Assembly: GCA_016219275.1 (NCBI GenBank)
Contig: JACRBM010000013.1
Span: 31,676-95,675, forward strand
Direction: 5' to 3'
Length of the DNA stretch: 64,000 nucleotides
Origin: Chloroflexota bacterium
GTDB lineage: Bacteria > Chloroflexota > Anaerolineae > UBA4142
Shown here: positions 7,409-15,847 of the stretch, one piece after another
How positions within the stretch are numbered: the first letter of the stretch is position 1
Layout of the letters: every line of letters starts with the position of its first letter
Program-made: the position numbers and the translations under genes
Notes under the pieces: model-generated
Told to the model about the DNA's origin: nothing
What the model saw: only the letters and a program-made list of their open reading frames with translations
Databases searched by the model: none

Positions 7409-9268
7409 CTACTCCACCGTCACACTCTTCGCCAGATTGCGCGGCTGGTCTACATCGCAGCCGCGCTTGAGCGCAACATAGTACGCGAGCAATTGCAGCG
7501 GCGCTGCCGCGACCAGCGGCGTCAACTCTTCCGCCGCATGCGGCAAATACACCACATCGTCCGCGTACCGCGCGATACCGGCGTCGCCTTCGGTCGCAAG
7601 CGCGATCACCGGCGCGCGACGCGCGCGCACCTCCAGGATATTGCTCACCACCTTGTCAAACGTCGCGCTCTGCGTTGCGATCGCGACGACCGTGATGTCT
7701 GGGTCGAGCATCGCGATCGGACCATGCTTGAGTTCGCCGGCAGGATACCCTTCGGCATGTAGATAACTGATCTCTTTGAGTTTCAACGCGCCTTCGAGCG
7801 CGGTCGGATAGCCAAAGCCGCGTCCGAAGAAAAAGCAACTCTTGCGCGTCCAGATTTTTTCCGCGAGCCGTTGCATCGCTTGATCCATGCCGAGCGCGGC
7901 TTGGACAAGATCGGGCACGCGCGCGAATTGTTGCGCGAGTTCCGCCACGCGCGTCGCATCGAGCGCGCCGCGTCGTTGCGCCAGGTCGAGCGCAATGAGT
8001 TCGAGCAAGAGCACCTGCGCGCTGAACGTCTTGGACGCGACGACGCCGATTTCCGGACCGACGTGCAAGTGCACCGTCGCCGTGACACCACGCGTGATCG
8101 AACTACCGACGACGTTCGTCAGCGCGAGCGTTTGCGCGCCCGCCGATTTTGCGAGCCGCATACTCGCAATCGTATCCGCGGTCTCGCCCGATTGAGTGAT
8201 GAGAATCGCGAGCGTCGTCTCGTCGAGCACCGGCGCGGCGTACCGAAACTCGGACGCGATCAGCGTCTCCGCCGGCACGCGCGCCCATTCTTCGAACACG
8301 CGCTTGCCGACCAAGCCCGCGTGGTACGACGATCCGCACGCGAGCAAGACGACGCGTCGGACGCGCGCAAGGTCGAGCGAATCCAATTCATCAAGATGCG
8401 CGCCGCGCGCATCCACGCGCCCGCGCAACGCGTTCGCGAGCGCGGACGGTTGCTCGTTGATCTCCTTCAAAAAGAAATGCGGATACCCTTGCTTCTCCGC
8501 CGCTTGCGCGTCCCAGGTCACATCGAGCGGCGCGCGTTCGACCGGCGCGCCGTCGAGCGTACATAGACGAACCGCGTCCGGCGTAAGCGCGGCAATCTCG
8601 CCATCTTCGATCAGCATCACGCGCCGCGTGTACGGCAACAATGCCGGAATATCAGACGCGATGAAATTTTCGCCCGCGCCCATCCCGATCACGAGCGGCG
8701 AAAAGTGTCGCGCGCCGATCAACAATTCGGGATTCTCCAAATCCATCACGCCAATGCCAAACGTCCCGCGCACGCGCTTTAACGCGCGCCGCACCGCATC
8801 AACCAACGCGTACCCGCGTGTTCCTTCATTTCCTTTATTTCCCTCCTCTCCCTCCAATTCCTGTTCTACCAGATGCGCGATCACCTCCGTGTCCGTCTCG
8901 CTCGCAAACTGGTGTCCGCGCGCGCGTAATTCATCGCGCAGTTCGGCGAAATTTTCGATGATGCCGTTGTGCACGACGGCGATGCGTCTGGCGCAATCGG
9001 TGTGCGGATGCGCGTTCGTATCGTTCGGAATGCCGTGCGTCGCCCAACGCGTATGCCCCAAGCCGAGCCGACCGCGCGGCGCGCCGCCATCGAGCGCATC
9101 GCGCAATTTCTTGAGTTTACCTTCACTCTTGCGAATATCAATCACATGGTCGGGCGTGAGAATCGCCACACCCGCCGAGTCGTACCCGCGATATTCGAGC
9201 CGTTGCAAACCATCGAGCAAAATAGGCGCGGCGTCACGCGCGCCAACGTATCCGACGATGCCACACAT
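7409..9268 (-). CDS. glmS: Glutamine--fructose-6-phosphate aminotransferase (isomerising)
   Basis: Makes glucosamine-6-phosphate from fructose-6-phosphate and glutamine, the entry to peptidoglycan and amino-sugar synthesis. About 619 residues. It starts MCGIVGYVG, where Cys2 becomes the N-terminal nucleophile of the glutaminase domain after Met removal; GAGGAGGG lies 6 bases upstream. The glutaminase half covers about 1-245, followed by two SIS domains (CGSSYHAG, SQSGETADT, and GRGFGYPTALEGALKLKE) and the family C-terminus ending LAKSVTVE. A Glu/Gly/Asn-rich stretch (EGEEGNKGNEGTRG) inside the glutaminase domain is encoded by a tandem-repeat-like sequence at 8821-8863 and is probably a surface-loop insertion. 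A candidate ribozyme sits in the leader and a terminator follows. Confidence 0.96.
   Translation of the reverse strand: MCGIVGYVGARDAAPILLDGLQRLEYRGYDSAGVAILTPDHVIDIRKSEGKLKKLRDALDGGAPRGRLGLGHTRWATHGIPNDTNAHPHTDCARRIAVVHNGIIENFAELRDELRARGHQFASETDTEVIAHLVEQELEGEEGNKGNEGTRGYALVDAVRRALKRVRGTFGIGVMDLENPELLIGARHFSPLVIGMGAGENFIASDIPALLPYTRRVMLIEDGEIAALTPDAVRLCTLDGAPVERAPLDVTWDAQAAEKQGYPHFFLKEINEQPSALANALRGRVDARGAHLDELDSLDLARVRRVVLLACGSSYHAGLVGKRVFEEWARVPAETLIASEFRYAAPVLDETTLAILITQSGETADTIASMRLAKSAGAQTLALTNVVGSSITRGVTATVHLHVGPEIGVVASKTFSAQVLLLELIALDLAQRRGALDATRVAELAQQFARVPDLVQAALGMDQAMQRLAEKIWTRKSCFFFGRGFGYPTALEGALKLKEISYLHAEGYPAGELKHGPIAMLDPDITVVAIATQSATFDKVVSNILEVRARRAPVIALATEGDAGIARYADDVVYLPHAAEELTPLVAAAPLQLLAYYVALKRGCDVDQPRNLAKSVTVE
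8821..8863. repeat. Short tandem T/C-rich repeat inside glmS
   Basis: A run of TTTCC/TTCCC-type units that is translated in frame on the minus strand as a Glu/Gly/Asn-rich loop of GlmS. The same style of short tandem repeat is common between genes in this window, so this looks like a repeat that has entered a coding region. Confidence 0.6.
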
Positions 9269-9288
9269 GGGAACCCTCCTCTGGGGAT

Positions 9289-9360
9289 TTTGAATTTTTG
9301 ATTTTCGATTTTCGATTGATGAGTGGCAATCCAAAATCGAAAATCGAAAATCGAAAATAA
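9289..9360. repeat. Tandem heptamer repeat with inverted arms
   Basis: Tandem TCGATTT units (9299-9319) followed after a short spacer by the complementary run of AAATCGA units (9332-9358), so the transcript can fold on itself. It lies between the candidate glmS ribozyme and the glmS start codon. Confidence 0.75.
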
Positions 9361-9439
9361 ATTTGCCCTCGCGCGGTTTTTGTCGCGCCGATCGCTCGGC
9401 GGCATTGGGCGCGCGTTTGGATTGGCTGGGAGGGGAAGC

Positions 9440-9605
9440 CGCGCGTCATCGTGGAATGTGACGACGCGCGTGTAAGGACGTGGCTGTCCTTGGAGGCATC
9501 CGCTGATCTTTCGATTTTCCCCGACGCGAACACGCCGAGTTAGTTTCGCCGCGCGGCGAAAAACCTCCACCTCGTCATCCCGCGAATTGCGCGGGACCAT
9601 GCGCT
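9440..9605 (-). ncRNA. Candidate glmS self-cleaving ribozyme with an inserted two-hairpin module
   Basis: In the minus-strand leader of glmS, about 335 bases before its ATG, the sequence matches the glmS ribozyme core. The predicted cleavage is between A9605 and G9604 in CCA/GCGC. Then come GCGCAUGGUC, a P2 hairpin (CCCGCG/CGCGGG, closed by a U-A pair), the invariant UGACGAGG (about 9578-9571), and P2.1 formed by UGGAGG with GCCUCCA. Next follow AUCGA and AGCGGAUGCC, then hairpins in the P3 position (AAGGAC/GUCCUU) and P4 position (CGCGCGUC/GACGCGCG). Between UUU and AUCGA, contiguous in known ribozymes, about 46 bases are inserted (9561-9516) forming two hairpins. One P2.2 pair seems lost (fifth base A instead of C). 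Known function: cleavage on binding glucosamine-6-phosphate lowers GlmS expression. Confidence 0.8.
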
Positions 9606-9630
9606 GGGCTTCCCAGGTTCGTTTATGGAT

Positions 9631-10359
9631 TCATCCGGTCGCCTCCTTTCCCATCGGCGCGCGATACAACTCGAGATGATGAATCGGATGAGCGAGCGCG
9701 CCGGTATAATAGCCGTGCAATTCCGGCGGCATCAGTTCGGCAATCTTGACCATCAACTCATCCGACATTTTACCCATGCCTTCGCGCGTCGGCTTCGCGC
9801 CGGTCACGACGGGCAGAACCGGTTTGCCGATGCGACAGTGCAACGGCGCGCGGCGCAAACGCGACAGACTTGACCAAAACGCTTTGCCGCCCCACACTGC
9901 CACCGGCAAAATCGGCGCGCCCGTGCGGAGCGATAACATGATCGCGCCTTCGCGTCCTTTTTGCAAGGCGCCGGTTTCGCTCCGATGACCTTCCGGCGCG
10001 ATGACGACGACCGCGCCGCCATTCAACACGCGCAACGCCATCTTGAACGCCGCCATATCCGCTTCGCCGCGGCGCACCGCGAACGCGCCGTACCATCGAA
10101 GCAACGCACCCAGGATCGGATAATCAAACGCTTCGACCTTTGCCATCGGCACAACATCTTTGCGCGGCGTGAATGCCGCCAACAAAACTGGGTCGAGAAA
10201 ACTACTGTGGCTGATCGCGACGACGAGTCCGCCTTTTGGCGGCACATTCTCAAATCCATGAATATCCACACGCGTCAACATACGCAACAAGGTTCGCAAC
10301 AGTGGATTTGCCACGTAATAGAACCATGGGCGCGGTGGCAAACCAGGAGGCATACTCAT
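9631..10359 (-). CDS. plsC: 1-acyl-sn-glycerol-3-phosphate acyltransferase
   Basis: Peripheral membrane enzyme of phospholipid synthesis that acylates lysophosphatidate to phosphatidate. 242 residues, normal for the family. The catalytic HX4D motif is ISHSSFLDP (about 49-56). The later blocks are RRGEAD and APEGHRS with GREGAIM (about 122-135), which bind the glycerol phosphate. The ATG overlaps the cmk stop codon by four bases (ATGA), so translation is probably coupled. It is the last gene of the long cdaA-containing run; the glmS ribozyme leader begins soon after its stop. Confidence 0.92.
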   Translation of the reverse strand: MSMPPGLPPRPWFYYVANPLLRTLLRMLTRVDIHGFENVPPKGGLVVAISHSSFLDPVLLAAFTPRKDVVPMAKVEAFDYPILGALLRWYGAFAVRRGEADMAAFKMALRVLNGGAVVVIAPEGHRSETGALQKGREGAIMLSLRTGAPILPVAVWGGKAFWSSLSRLRRAPLHCRIGKPVLPVVTGAKPTREGMGKMSDELMVKIAELMPPELHGYYTGALAHPIHHLELYRAPMGKEATG

Positions 10360-11069
10360 ACTTTAATTATCTCCGCTTGACCGTGAATCAACGCGAGAAC
10401 TCGCGCGAGCACGTCAGAAATTTCCAAACCGGTTGAATCGAGATAAACCGCGTCGTCCGCGCGTTTGAGCGGCGCGACCGAACGCGACGAATCAATTTGA
10501 TCGCGACGTTGAATCTCGCGCAACACCGCGTCGAACTCGACTTGCTCGCCGCGTGCAATGCGCTCGCGATAACGCCGTTGCGCGCGTTCGCCTTCGGTCG
10601 CATCGAGGTAGATTTTGAGGTCGGCTTCCGGCAAAACGACCGTGCCAATATCGCGTCCGACCATCACCACTTTGCCTTGCAAGCCGATGCGTCGTTGTTG
10701 CGCCGACATCGCGGCGCGCACGCCAGGGTATGCCGACACCGGCGACACGTTCGCATCCACCGCGCGCGCACGAATATCCCACGTGATATCTTGACCGTCG
10801 GCGAGAACGGTGAATTGTCGTCCGTCCTGAATCGTCGGTGGTTGAAATTCGATCTTGACCTGCTCGGCGAGACGCGTGATCGCGGTATCATCCTCAATCG
10901 GTACGCCGCGCGCGAGCGCGACGCTCGTAATCACACGATACATCACGCCGGAATCAAAATAGAGGTAACCCAGTTTTTCCGCGAGCAACGCGCCAATCGT
11001 ACTCTTGCCCGATGCCGCGGGTCCGTCAATCGCGATGACGGAGATCACCTTGGGGATGGATGGAATCAA
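10356..11069 (-). CDS. cmk: Cytidylate kinase
   Basis: Phosphorylates CMP and dCMP with ATP in pyrimidine nucleotide recycling. 237 residues. The P-loop is GPAASGKST (residues 15-23). The CMP-binding insert and the lid are visible: DGQDIT, VSAYPGVRAAMSAQQRR, the conserved GRDIGTVVLPEADLKIYLDA stretch and ERAQRRYRE. The order cmk-plsC is common in many bacteria. The coding region ends in the ATGA overlap with plsC. Upstream, a dispersed palindromic repeat separates it from rluB. Confidence 0.95.
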   Translation of the reverse strand: MIPSIPKVISVIAIDGPAASGKSTIGALLAEKLGYLYFDSGVMYRVITSVALARGVPIEDDTAITRLAEQVKIEFQPPTIQDGRQFTVLADGQDITWDIRARAVDANVSPVSAYPGVRAAMSAQQRRIGLQGKVVMVGRDIGTVVLPEADLKIYLDATEGERAQRRYRERIARGEQVEFDAVLREIQRRDQIDSSRSVAPLKRADDAVYLDSTGLEISDVLARVLALIHGQAEIIKV

Positions 11070-11087
11070 TTCGCTTCCTCGTGTGAT

Positions 11088-11161
11088 ACCTTCGCCAGAA
11101 TCCAGGTTTCTCGAAGAAACCTGGATTCTATCTCCGCTTGCCGATTGTATTTGGCGAAGGT
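11088..11161. repeat. Dispersed palindromic repeat, copy 1 (overlaps the rluB 3' end)
   Basis: An inner 14-base perfect palindrome (AGAATCCAGGTTTC / GAAACCTGGATTCT, 11097-11129) lies within an outer inverted repeat (ACCTTCGCCA 11088-11097 and TGGCGAAGGT 11152-11161). The rluB stop codon at 11130-11128 lies inside it. The inner part recurs almost exactly at 52628-52668 and the outer part at 35401-35441. Confidence 0.85.
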
Positions 11162-11913
11162 GTTATCGTAGCTTGCCTTTTCAATTGGCGGATTTCGTGC
11201 GCGGTCAACGCGCGCGACTGCCCGACACGCAACGCGCCCAGTTTGACCGGACCGATCCGCACGCGAATCAATCGTTTGACCGGATGCCCGACCGCGCCGC
11301 AGAGATGCCGAATCTCGCGTTTTTTACCCTCATGCAAAATGATGCGAAGCCAGTATTCGTTGCGCGCGGTCGCGTGCCAACCATGTTCCCGCGCGTTGGC
11401 ATCGAGTTCCTTGACGCGCGTGACTGAATCGGCGCGCAATCGCTCGCCTTGATAAAGAACGCCGCTCTGCACACGCGCAAGTGTCTCGTCGGTCGGCGCG
11501 CCTTCGACGAGCGCCAGGTATTCTTTCTCGTGCTGAAAACGCGGATGCGTGATGCGATGCGCGAGTTCACCATCGTTCGTCAGCAGAAGCAACCCTTCGC
11601 TGTTCGCATCCAAGCGTCCCGCCGGATACAATCTCTCGCGCGATGACACGAGATCCACCGCGAGCGGCTTGCCGCGCGCTTCGTCAATGTCGCTGAGATA
11701 ACCGCGTGGCTTGTGCAAAACGATGTACGTTTTCGTTTCGACGCGAATCGCTTTGCCGTTGATTTCAACGCGGTCGTGTTCGGGATCCACCTTGGTGCCG
11801 AGTTCCGACACGACCGTACCGTTCACGCGCACGCGTCCGGCGACGATCAACTCTTCGCATTTGCGACGCGACGCGATGCCCGCGTGCGCGAGAATTTTTT
11901 GCAGGCGTTCCAT
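11128..11913 (-). CDS. rluB: 23S rRNA pseudouridine synthase, RluB/RsuA family
   Basis: 261 residues. An N-terminal S4 RNA-binding domain (MERLQKILAHAGIASRRKCEELI, about 1-60) is followed by the pseudouridine synthase domain. The catalytic Asp lies in PAGRLDANSEGLLLLTNDG (about residue 100), and the family motif KKREIRHLCGAVGHPVKRLIR is present. RluB modifies U2605 of 23S rRNA in E. coli; the substrate base is inferred from the family. scpB lies one base upstream of the ATG, a common pairing. The last dozen codons and the stop come from the repeat at 11088-11161, so the C-terminus may be altered compared with relatives. Confidence 0.9.
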   Translation of the reverse strand: MERLQKILAHAGIASRRKCEELIVAGRVRVNGTVVSELGTKVDPEHDRVEINGKAIRVETKTYIVLHKPRGYLSDIDEARGKPLAVDLVSSRERLYPAGRLDANSEGLLLLTNDGELAHRITHPRFQHEKEYLALVEGAPTDETLARVQSGVLYQGERLRADSVTRVKELDANAREHGWHATARNEYWLRIILHEGKKREIRHLCGAVGHPVKRLIRVRIGPVKLGALRVGQSRALTAHEIRQLKRQATITPSPNTIGKRR

Positions 11914-11914
11914 G

Positions 11915-12508
11915 TCATTTTATTCTCTCCGACACGTGTTGCGCGGCTGCATTTGCATGTTCGACCGCATCGGCGAGCACTTGCTCGGCGGCTTGTTCGA
12001 GCGGCGGCAAATCGTCCACGCCGCGCAAGCCAAAGTTCTGCAAGAACTCGAACGTCGTCGTATAGAGAATCGGACGCCCGGCGGTTTCCTGCCGCCCCGC
12101 TTCTTCGATCAAGCCACGCGCAAGCAACGAGTGCAACACGCCGTCGCAATTCACGCCGCGCACCGCTTCGATGGCGGGACGCGTGACCGGCTGGCGATAC
12201 GCAATGATCGCGAGTGTTTCGAGCGCGGCGGCGGAGAGATGCCCCGACACACTCACACCCAGGAATTTTTCGATGACTGCCGCGCAGTCCGGCGATGTGA
12301 CCAACTGCACACGCTCGCGCACGCGTTGCAAACGAATTCCGCGCCCCGCGTACAACTCTTTCAGTTGCGTCAGCGCCTCTTCGACTTGGACTGACTCGAC
12401 GCTCAACGCATTCGCGAGCGAATCAATCGTCACCGGTCCCTCGGCGACAAACAACAAACTTTCGAGCAGAACAGGCAATGGTTTGGCTTGCTCTACCGCG
12501 TCCGTCAT
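11915..12508 (-). CDS. scpB: Segregation and condensation protein B
   Basis: Winged-helix partner of ScpA and SMC in chromosome condensation and segregation. 197 residues with the two winged-helix domains: LLESLLFVAEGPVTIDSLANAL at the start and LSAAALETLAIIAYRQPVTRPAIEAVRG (about 92-120), the most conserved block of the family. scpA is not in the window. The ATG overlaps the stop of the AmaP-like gene upstream (ATGA) and the stop is one base from rluB. Confidence 0.92.
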   Translation of the reverse strand: MTDAVEQAKPLPVLLESLLFVAEGPVTIDSLANALSVESVQVEEALTQLKELYAGRGIRLQRVRERVQLVTSPDCAAVIEKFLGVSVSGHLSAAALETLAIIAYRQPVTRPAIEAVRGVNCDGVLHSLLARGLIEEAGRQETAGRPILYTTTFEFLQNFGLRGVDDLPPLEQAAEQVLADAVEHANAAAQHVSERIK

Positions 12509-13059
12509 ACTGGCTTCTTTTTCGCGCGAGGTTGTTCGAGCCGTACTTGAATCGCGCCGACGGTCAGACCCAGTTGTTGTTCCAGCACTTGCTTCGCCGC
12601 CGTGATTACCTGTTGCGTTTTTTCCGGCACGATCATCTCTGGCGCGGTTTCGAGCTCGAGCAGCACATCCACTCTATTTTTCTGGCGCGGCGTCACGCGT
12701 GGTTTGACCTGGGTCACATCCGCGATTTGCAGGATCGCGCGTTCCAAACGTTCCGCAATCAGGTCGCTCGATAATTCGACCTGACCCTCCGCGACCTGGA
12801 TTCGGAATTGGCGACGGTGACCGCGTTGCAGTTCAAAATACAACAACCCGACGGACACGATAAAGACGAACACCGCGCCACTCACGCACGCGACTTGGGT
12901 ATACAGCGCGCTCGCGCCGGTGAACAACATACGCGCGGTATTCGTGAGCGTGTCGCCGAGCGGCGCGCGATAGAACAGCACCAGCACCAATGCAATCGGC
13001 ATCAATGCAATCGCGATGAGTAATTCCGCAATCACCAAAAGACGATTGAATAGATTCAT
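12505..13059 (-). CDS. AmaP/Asp23-like membrane protein
   Basis: About 184 residues. The start MNLFNRLLVIAELLIAIALM gives a first membrane segment, and a second spans about 60-85. A cytosolic alpha/beta domain of about 100 residues follows (RIQVAEGQVELSSDLIAERLERAIL...). The layout, two TM segments plus an Asp23/DUF322-like domain, matches the alkaline-shock membrane anchor AmaP of Firmicutes. The start at 13059 avoids overlap with the YfhO gene, which a longer frame to 13122 would cause. It overlaps scpB by four bases. The family assignment is by pattern only. Confidence 0.6.
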   Translation of the reverse strand: MNLFNRLLVIAELLIAIALMPIALVLVLFYRAPLGDTLTNTARMLFTGASALYTQVACVSGAVFVFIVSVGLLYFELQRGHRRQFRIQVAEGQVELSSDLIAERLERAILQIADVTQVKPRVTPRQKNRVDVLLELETAPEMIVPEKTQQVITAAKQVLEQQLGLTVGAIQVRLEQPRAKKKPV

Positions 13060-13084
13060 CTTCGCCCCGCCATATTGGCGCGCA

Positions 13085-15847
13085 TTATACACTAAATCGC
13101 CGCGACCCAACAAACGCGCCAATCACGATCAATAATGCGATCGCGCTGATTCCCGCGCCCAAGTACAGCGACGATGGACGATACTCAAATTCGATGCGAT
13201 GCTCGCCGGGCGCAAGACGCACCGCGCGGAAAATGTAATCGGCGCGCTGAATCGGCGTAGGAAATCCATCCACGCGCGCGATCCAACCTGGATACCACGA
13301 ATCGGTGAGCAAGAGATACGCATCGGTTTCGACGCGCGCGGTGACAACGACGCGCTCAGGTTTATTTTCGACAATTCGCGCCGACTCGTTCGCCGTTTGC
13401 GCGCCACCCGCGTCGAGCGGCGCGCCATCGCTTAGGATGAGCGTCTCCCGCGGCTGGAACGTCGCGCGCGACATTTCTTTCAGCGCGGTTTTGTCGTCGG
13501 CAACGCGCGCGTGGTGAACGAGAAACGCGCGCGGCAATGCATCGTAATTTTCGTAGATCGCGACATAGTTCGAACGATAAATGAGCGCGTAATCGCTCTG
13601 CCCTTGTAAATGGGCGAGCGAAATTTCTCTGCCTTCAGACGTCACCAACAACACGCGCTCGATGCGAATCAACCCGTACGGAATCAAAGGAAACGCATAG
13701 ATACTCGTCGCATCGCACGCGTTGCCCTCGCGCGTCAAATCGAACTCGGCGAGGAACGTGTGCCCATCATGCGACTCGGTTGGAAACGCGGAACGCGCGG
13801 GATAGGTCGTCGCAATCGCCGGGCGCGCGTGCTTGATCACTTTGAGAACGTCGGTACGGTCGTAAGCCCATTCGGCGGTGTGATCGCCGGCGCGCAGCGT
13901 AAACGTACGCATCCCGTCCTGGCACATCACTTGCACGCGTGCGACCGGCGTGCCAGTCGGATAGTCCACCGATTGCGCGATGGACGACATCAGTTTGATT
14001 TTCGTCGTCGGCACGGCGGGAAACGTCGCGTCGTTCAATACAACCTGGACGCCGAAATCATTGTTGAGATCGTTGCCCTCGGTCTTTGGATCCGTCGGCA
14101 ACAGTTGCGGCAAAATGTAATAGCGCACGTTCAACAGATTCACCATCGGCGCGCTGATGGATTCGAGATACTCGCCGGTGCGTTGCGGAATCAGCGGCGT
14201 GTACGAAATCGCGTTCGGCACATCGTACGTCATCGAAATGTTCGGATACAAACTTTCGCGCATCGTCGAGAACACCGGATAAATCCACAAACTCGTCAGC
14301 ACGCGACCGTCTTGCCCCAAACCATTCTTGACGATGGACGCCGCCGGCGGCGCGGCGGAAAAATCTTGTACCGATGTCGTCGCGTCGTACGTTTTCGAGT
14401 ACACCGACGCGAACAAGCCGAGGTCTATCGCGGTGATGCCTAGGGTCAACGCGACGAGCGTCGTGCGCGTGAATAACCCGCGTCGCGCGCCAAGTAGAAC
14501 CCACACACTGATGAGCGCGAAAATTACCGGCAACCACACCCATGCGCCCAGCCAAGCATCGAGCGGTAATGCCGGCATCAACCCCGCGACAAGCGCGATG
14601 CCGAGCGCGGCAATCGTCAGCGCGATCACCTGCCCGCGCGTCACGCGCGCGGTGATTTTCGCGCGGACGAGCAGCGCATCGAACGCGAACGCCGCGAGCA
14701 TCGCGGCGGCGAAACTGTACCAGAAGAAAAAGCGCGAAGGCACGCGGAAATAATTGAACAACGGCAGATAACGCAAGGCGCGATAAAAAATGTTCTGGTC
14801 GCCCAGACCCAGGAACAGCGCGGTCAACGCGATGAGCGCGAAGAAAATCACGCGGCGTTCGCGTCGCAAAACGGGCGCAAGCATCGCGAGTACGACGGGC
14901 AGCAACCCGATGTAGCCGATCACTTCGACCGACACGTTGGGGTACGGATTGCCCTGGATGAACGGATGAAACAGCATCGCGTAATGAATCGGACGCAGCG
15001 AGAACGCGTTGAAAAACTTCGGGAGCAAGCCGGCAGCGCGGTCGCTAAAGCCGCCCAGCTCGAACGTTGGCATCAACTGCACTGCTGCCATGCCCGCGCC
15101 AAGCGAAAACGCGATCACCGCCGGAATCGCGCGCAGCGGATCGAAATAACGCAGGACAGCCCCCACCCCAGCTCTCCCACGCTTTGCGGGGGAGGGAGAG
15201 TTATCGCGTTGCCAATTGATGAGCGCGTACAGTCCGACGAGAATCGCGCTGAGAAATGCGAACTGAGGATGTCCGCCGAAAAGTTGAAACCCGCTGAACA
15301 ATGTCATCAATGCGAGCCACCGCACACGCGCGCCCAGGTTCGGCGCGTGTTCCGCGCGTTCCCAGGTCCACAACAACCACGGCAACCACGATGCGGTCGC
15401 GAGCACGCTCATGTGTTGCATCCGCGCGACGAAAAATCCGCCCAGCCCAAACGCCAGTCCGCCGAGAAACGCACTCGGACGTTGCAGGTTCAGCGCGCGC
15501 GCGAATAGGTACGTCCCAATCGCGACCCAGCCCAGGTGCAGCAGAATGTCGTAATTCGTCGCGATATCAATCGGCAACAGTCCGTACAAAAGCGGGTGCG
15601 TGGGATAGAGCGCGGCGATTTGTCCTTCGGCGAACAGTGGAAACCCCGCGAACATGCGCGGATCCCACAACGGCAAACGTAATTGCTTGAGCGCGTCGGC
15701 ATACGCCAGGTGCGTAGGTAGAAAAAAAAGCGAAATGTCGCCGAAGAAGAAAACGGCTTGACGCAAAGCGGCGGGCGCAAAAATCGCGAGCGGTAAACCG
15801 GCAAGTAGCAAAAATGCCAGCCAATCAGATTTGATTTGGCGAATCAT
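13085..15847 (-). CDS. YfhO-family large membrane protein
   Basis: 920 residues. About 12 hydrophobic segments fill the first half, with typical YfhO blocks such as LPLWDPRMFAGFPLFAEGQ near residue 58 and ALLPVDIATNYD-like sequence after it. A large extracytoplasmic C-terminal region follows (SWYPGWIARVDG, APGEHRIEFEYRP), closed by one last membrane helix. YfhO of Bacillus is needed for glycosylation of lipoteichoic acid and related chains. An in-frame Ser/Pro/Gly/Arg-rich insert (NSPSPAKRGRAGVGAV, about 215-230) is encoded by a dispersed repeat at 15156-15201. It overlaps the cdaR stop by four bases. Confidence 0.82.
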   Translation of the reverse strand: MIRQIKSDWLAFLLLAGLPLAIFAPAALRQAVFFFGDISLFFLPTHLAYADALKQLRLPLWDPRMFAGFPLFAEGQIAALYPTHPLLYGLLPIDIATNYDILLHLGWVAIGTYLFARALNLQRPSAFLGGLAFGLGGFFVARMQHMSVLATASWLPWLLWTWERAEHAPNLGARVRWLALMTLFSGFQLFGGHPQFAFLSAILVGLYALINWQRDNSPSPAKRGRAGVGAVLRYFDPLRAIPAVIAFSLGAGMAAVQLMPTFELGGFSDRAAGLLPKFFNAFSLRPIHYAMLFHPFIQGNPYPNVSVEVIGYIGLLPVVLAMLAPVLRRERRVIFFALIALTALFLGLGDQNIFYRALRYLPLFNYFRVPSRFFFWYSFAAAMLAAFAFDALLVRAKITARVTRGQVIALTIAALGIALVAGLMPALPLDAWLGAWVWLPVIFALISVWVLLGARRGLFTRTTLVALTLGITAIDLGLFASVYSKTYDATTSVQDFSAAPPAASIVKNGLGQDGRVLTSLWIYPVFSTMRESLYPNISMTYDVPNAISYTPLIPQRTGEYLESISAPMVNLLNVRYYILPQLLPTDPKTEGNDLNNDFGVQVVLNDATFPAVPTTKIKLMSSIAQSVDYPTGTPVARVQVMCQDGMRTFTLRAGDHTAEWAYDRTDVLKVIKHARPAIATTYPARSAFPTESHDGHTFLAEFDLTREGNACDATSIYAFPLIPYGLIRIERVLLVTSEGREISLAHLQGQSDYALIYRSNYVAIYENYDALPRAFLVHHARVADDKTALKEMSRATFQPRETLILSDGAPLDAGGAQTANESARIVENKPERVVVTARVETDAYLLLTDSWYPGWIARVDGFPTPIQRADYIFRAVRLAPGEHRIEFEYRPSSLYLGAGISAIALLIVIGAFVGSRRFSV
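15156..15201. repeat. Dispersed repeat inserted in frame in the YfhO gene
   Basis: CCCCCACCCCAGCTCTCCC followed by a GGGGGAGGGAGAG arm: an imperfect palindrome of a type that is normally intergenic. Here it adds about 15 residues to the protein without breaking the frame. A related C/T-rich palindrome is intergenic at 63844-63918. Confidence 0.65.

Noticed and set aside
8196..9293. Long plus-strand open frame (365 codons) opposite glmS
   Set aside because: It is antisense to a highly conserved gene, Arg/Ser/Ala-rich and without a recognisable domain; a GC-rich shadow frame.
13060..13122. Extended start of the AmaP-like protein (MARLLGRGDL...)
   Set aside because: It overlaps the 3' end of the YfhO gene and lacks a ribosome-binding site; the ATG at 13059 gives the family-like N-terminal helix.
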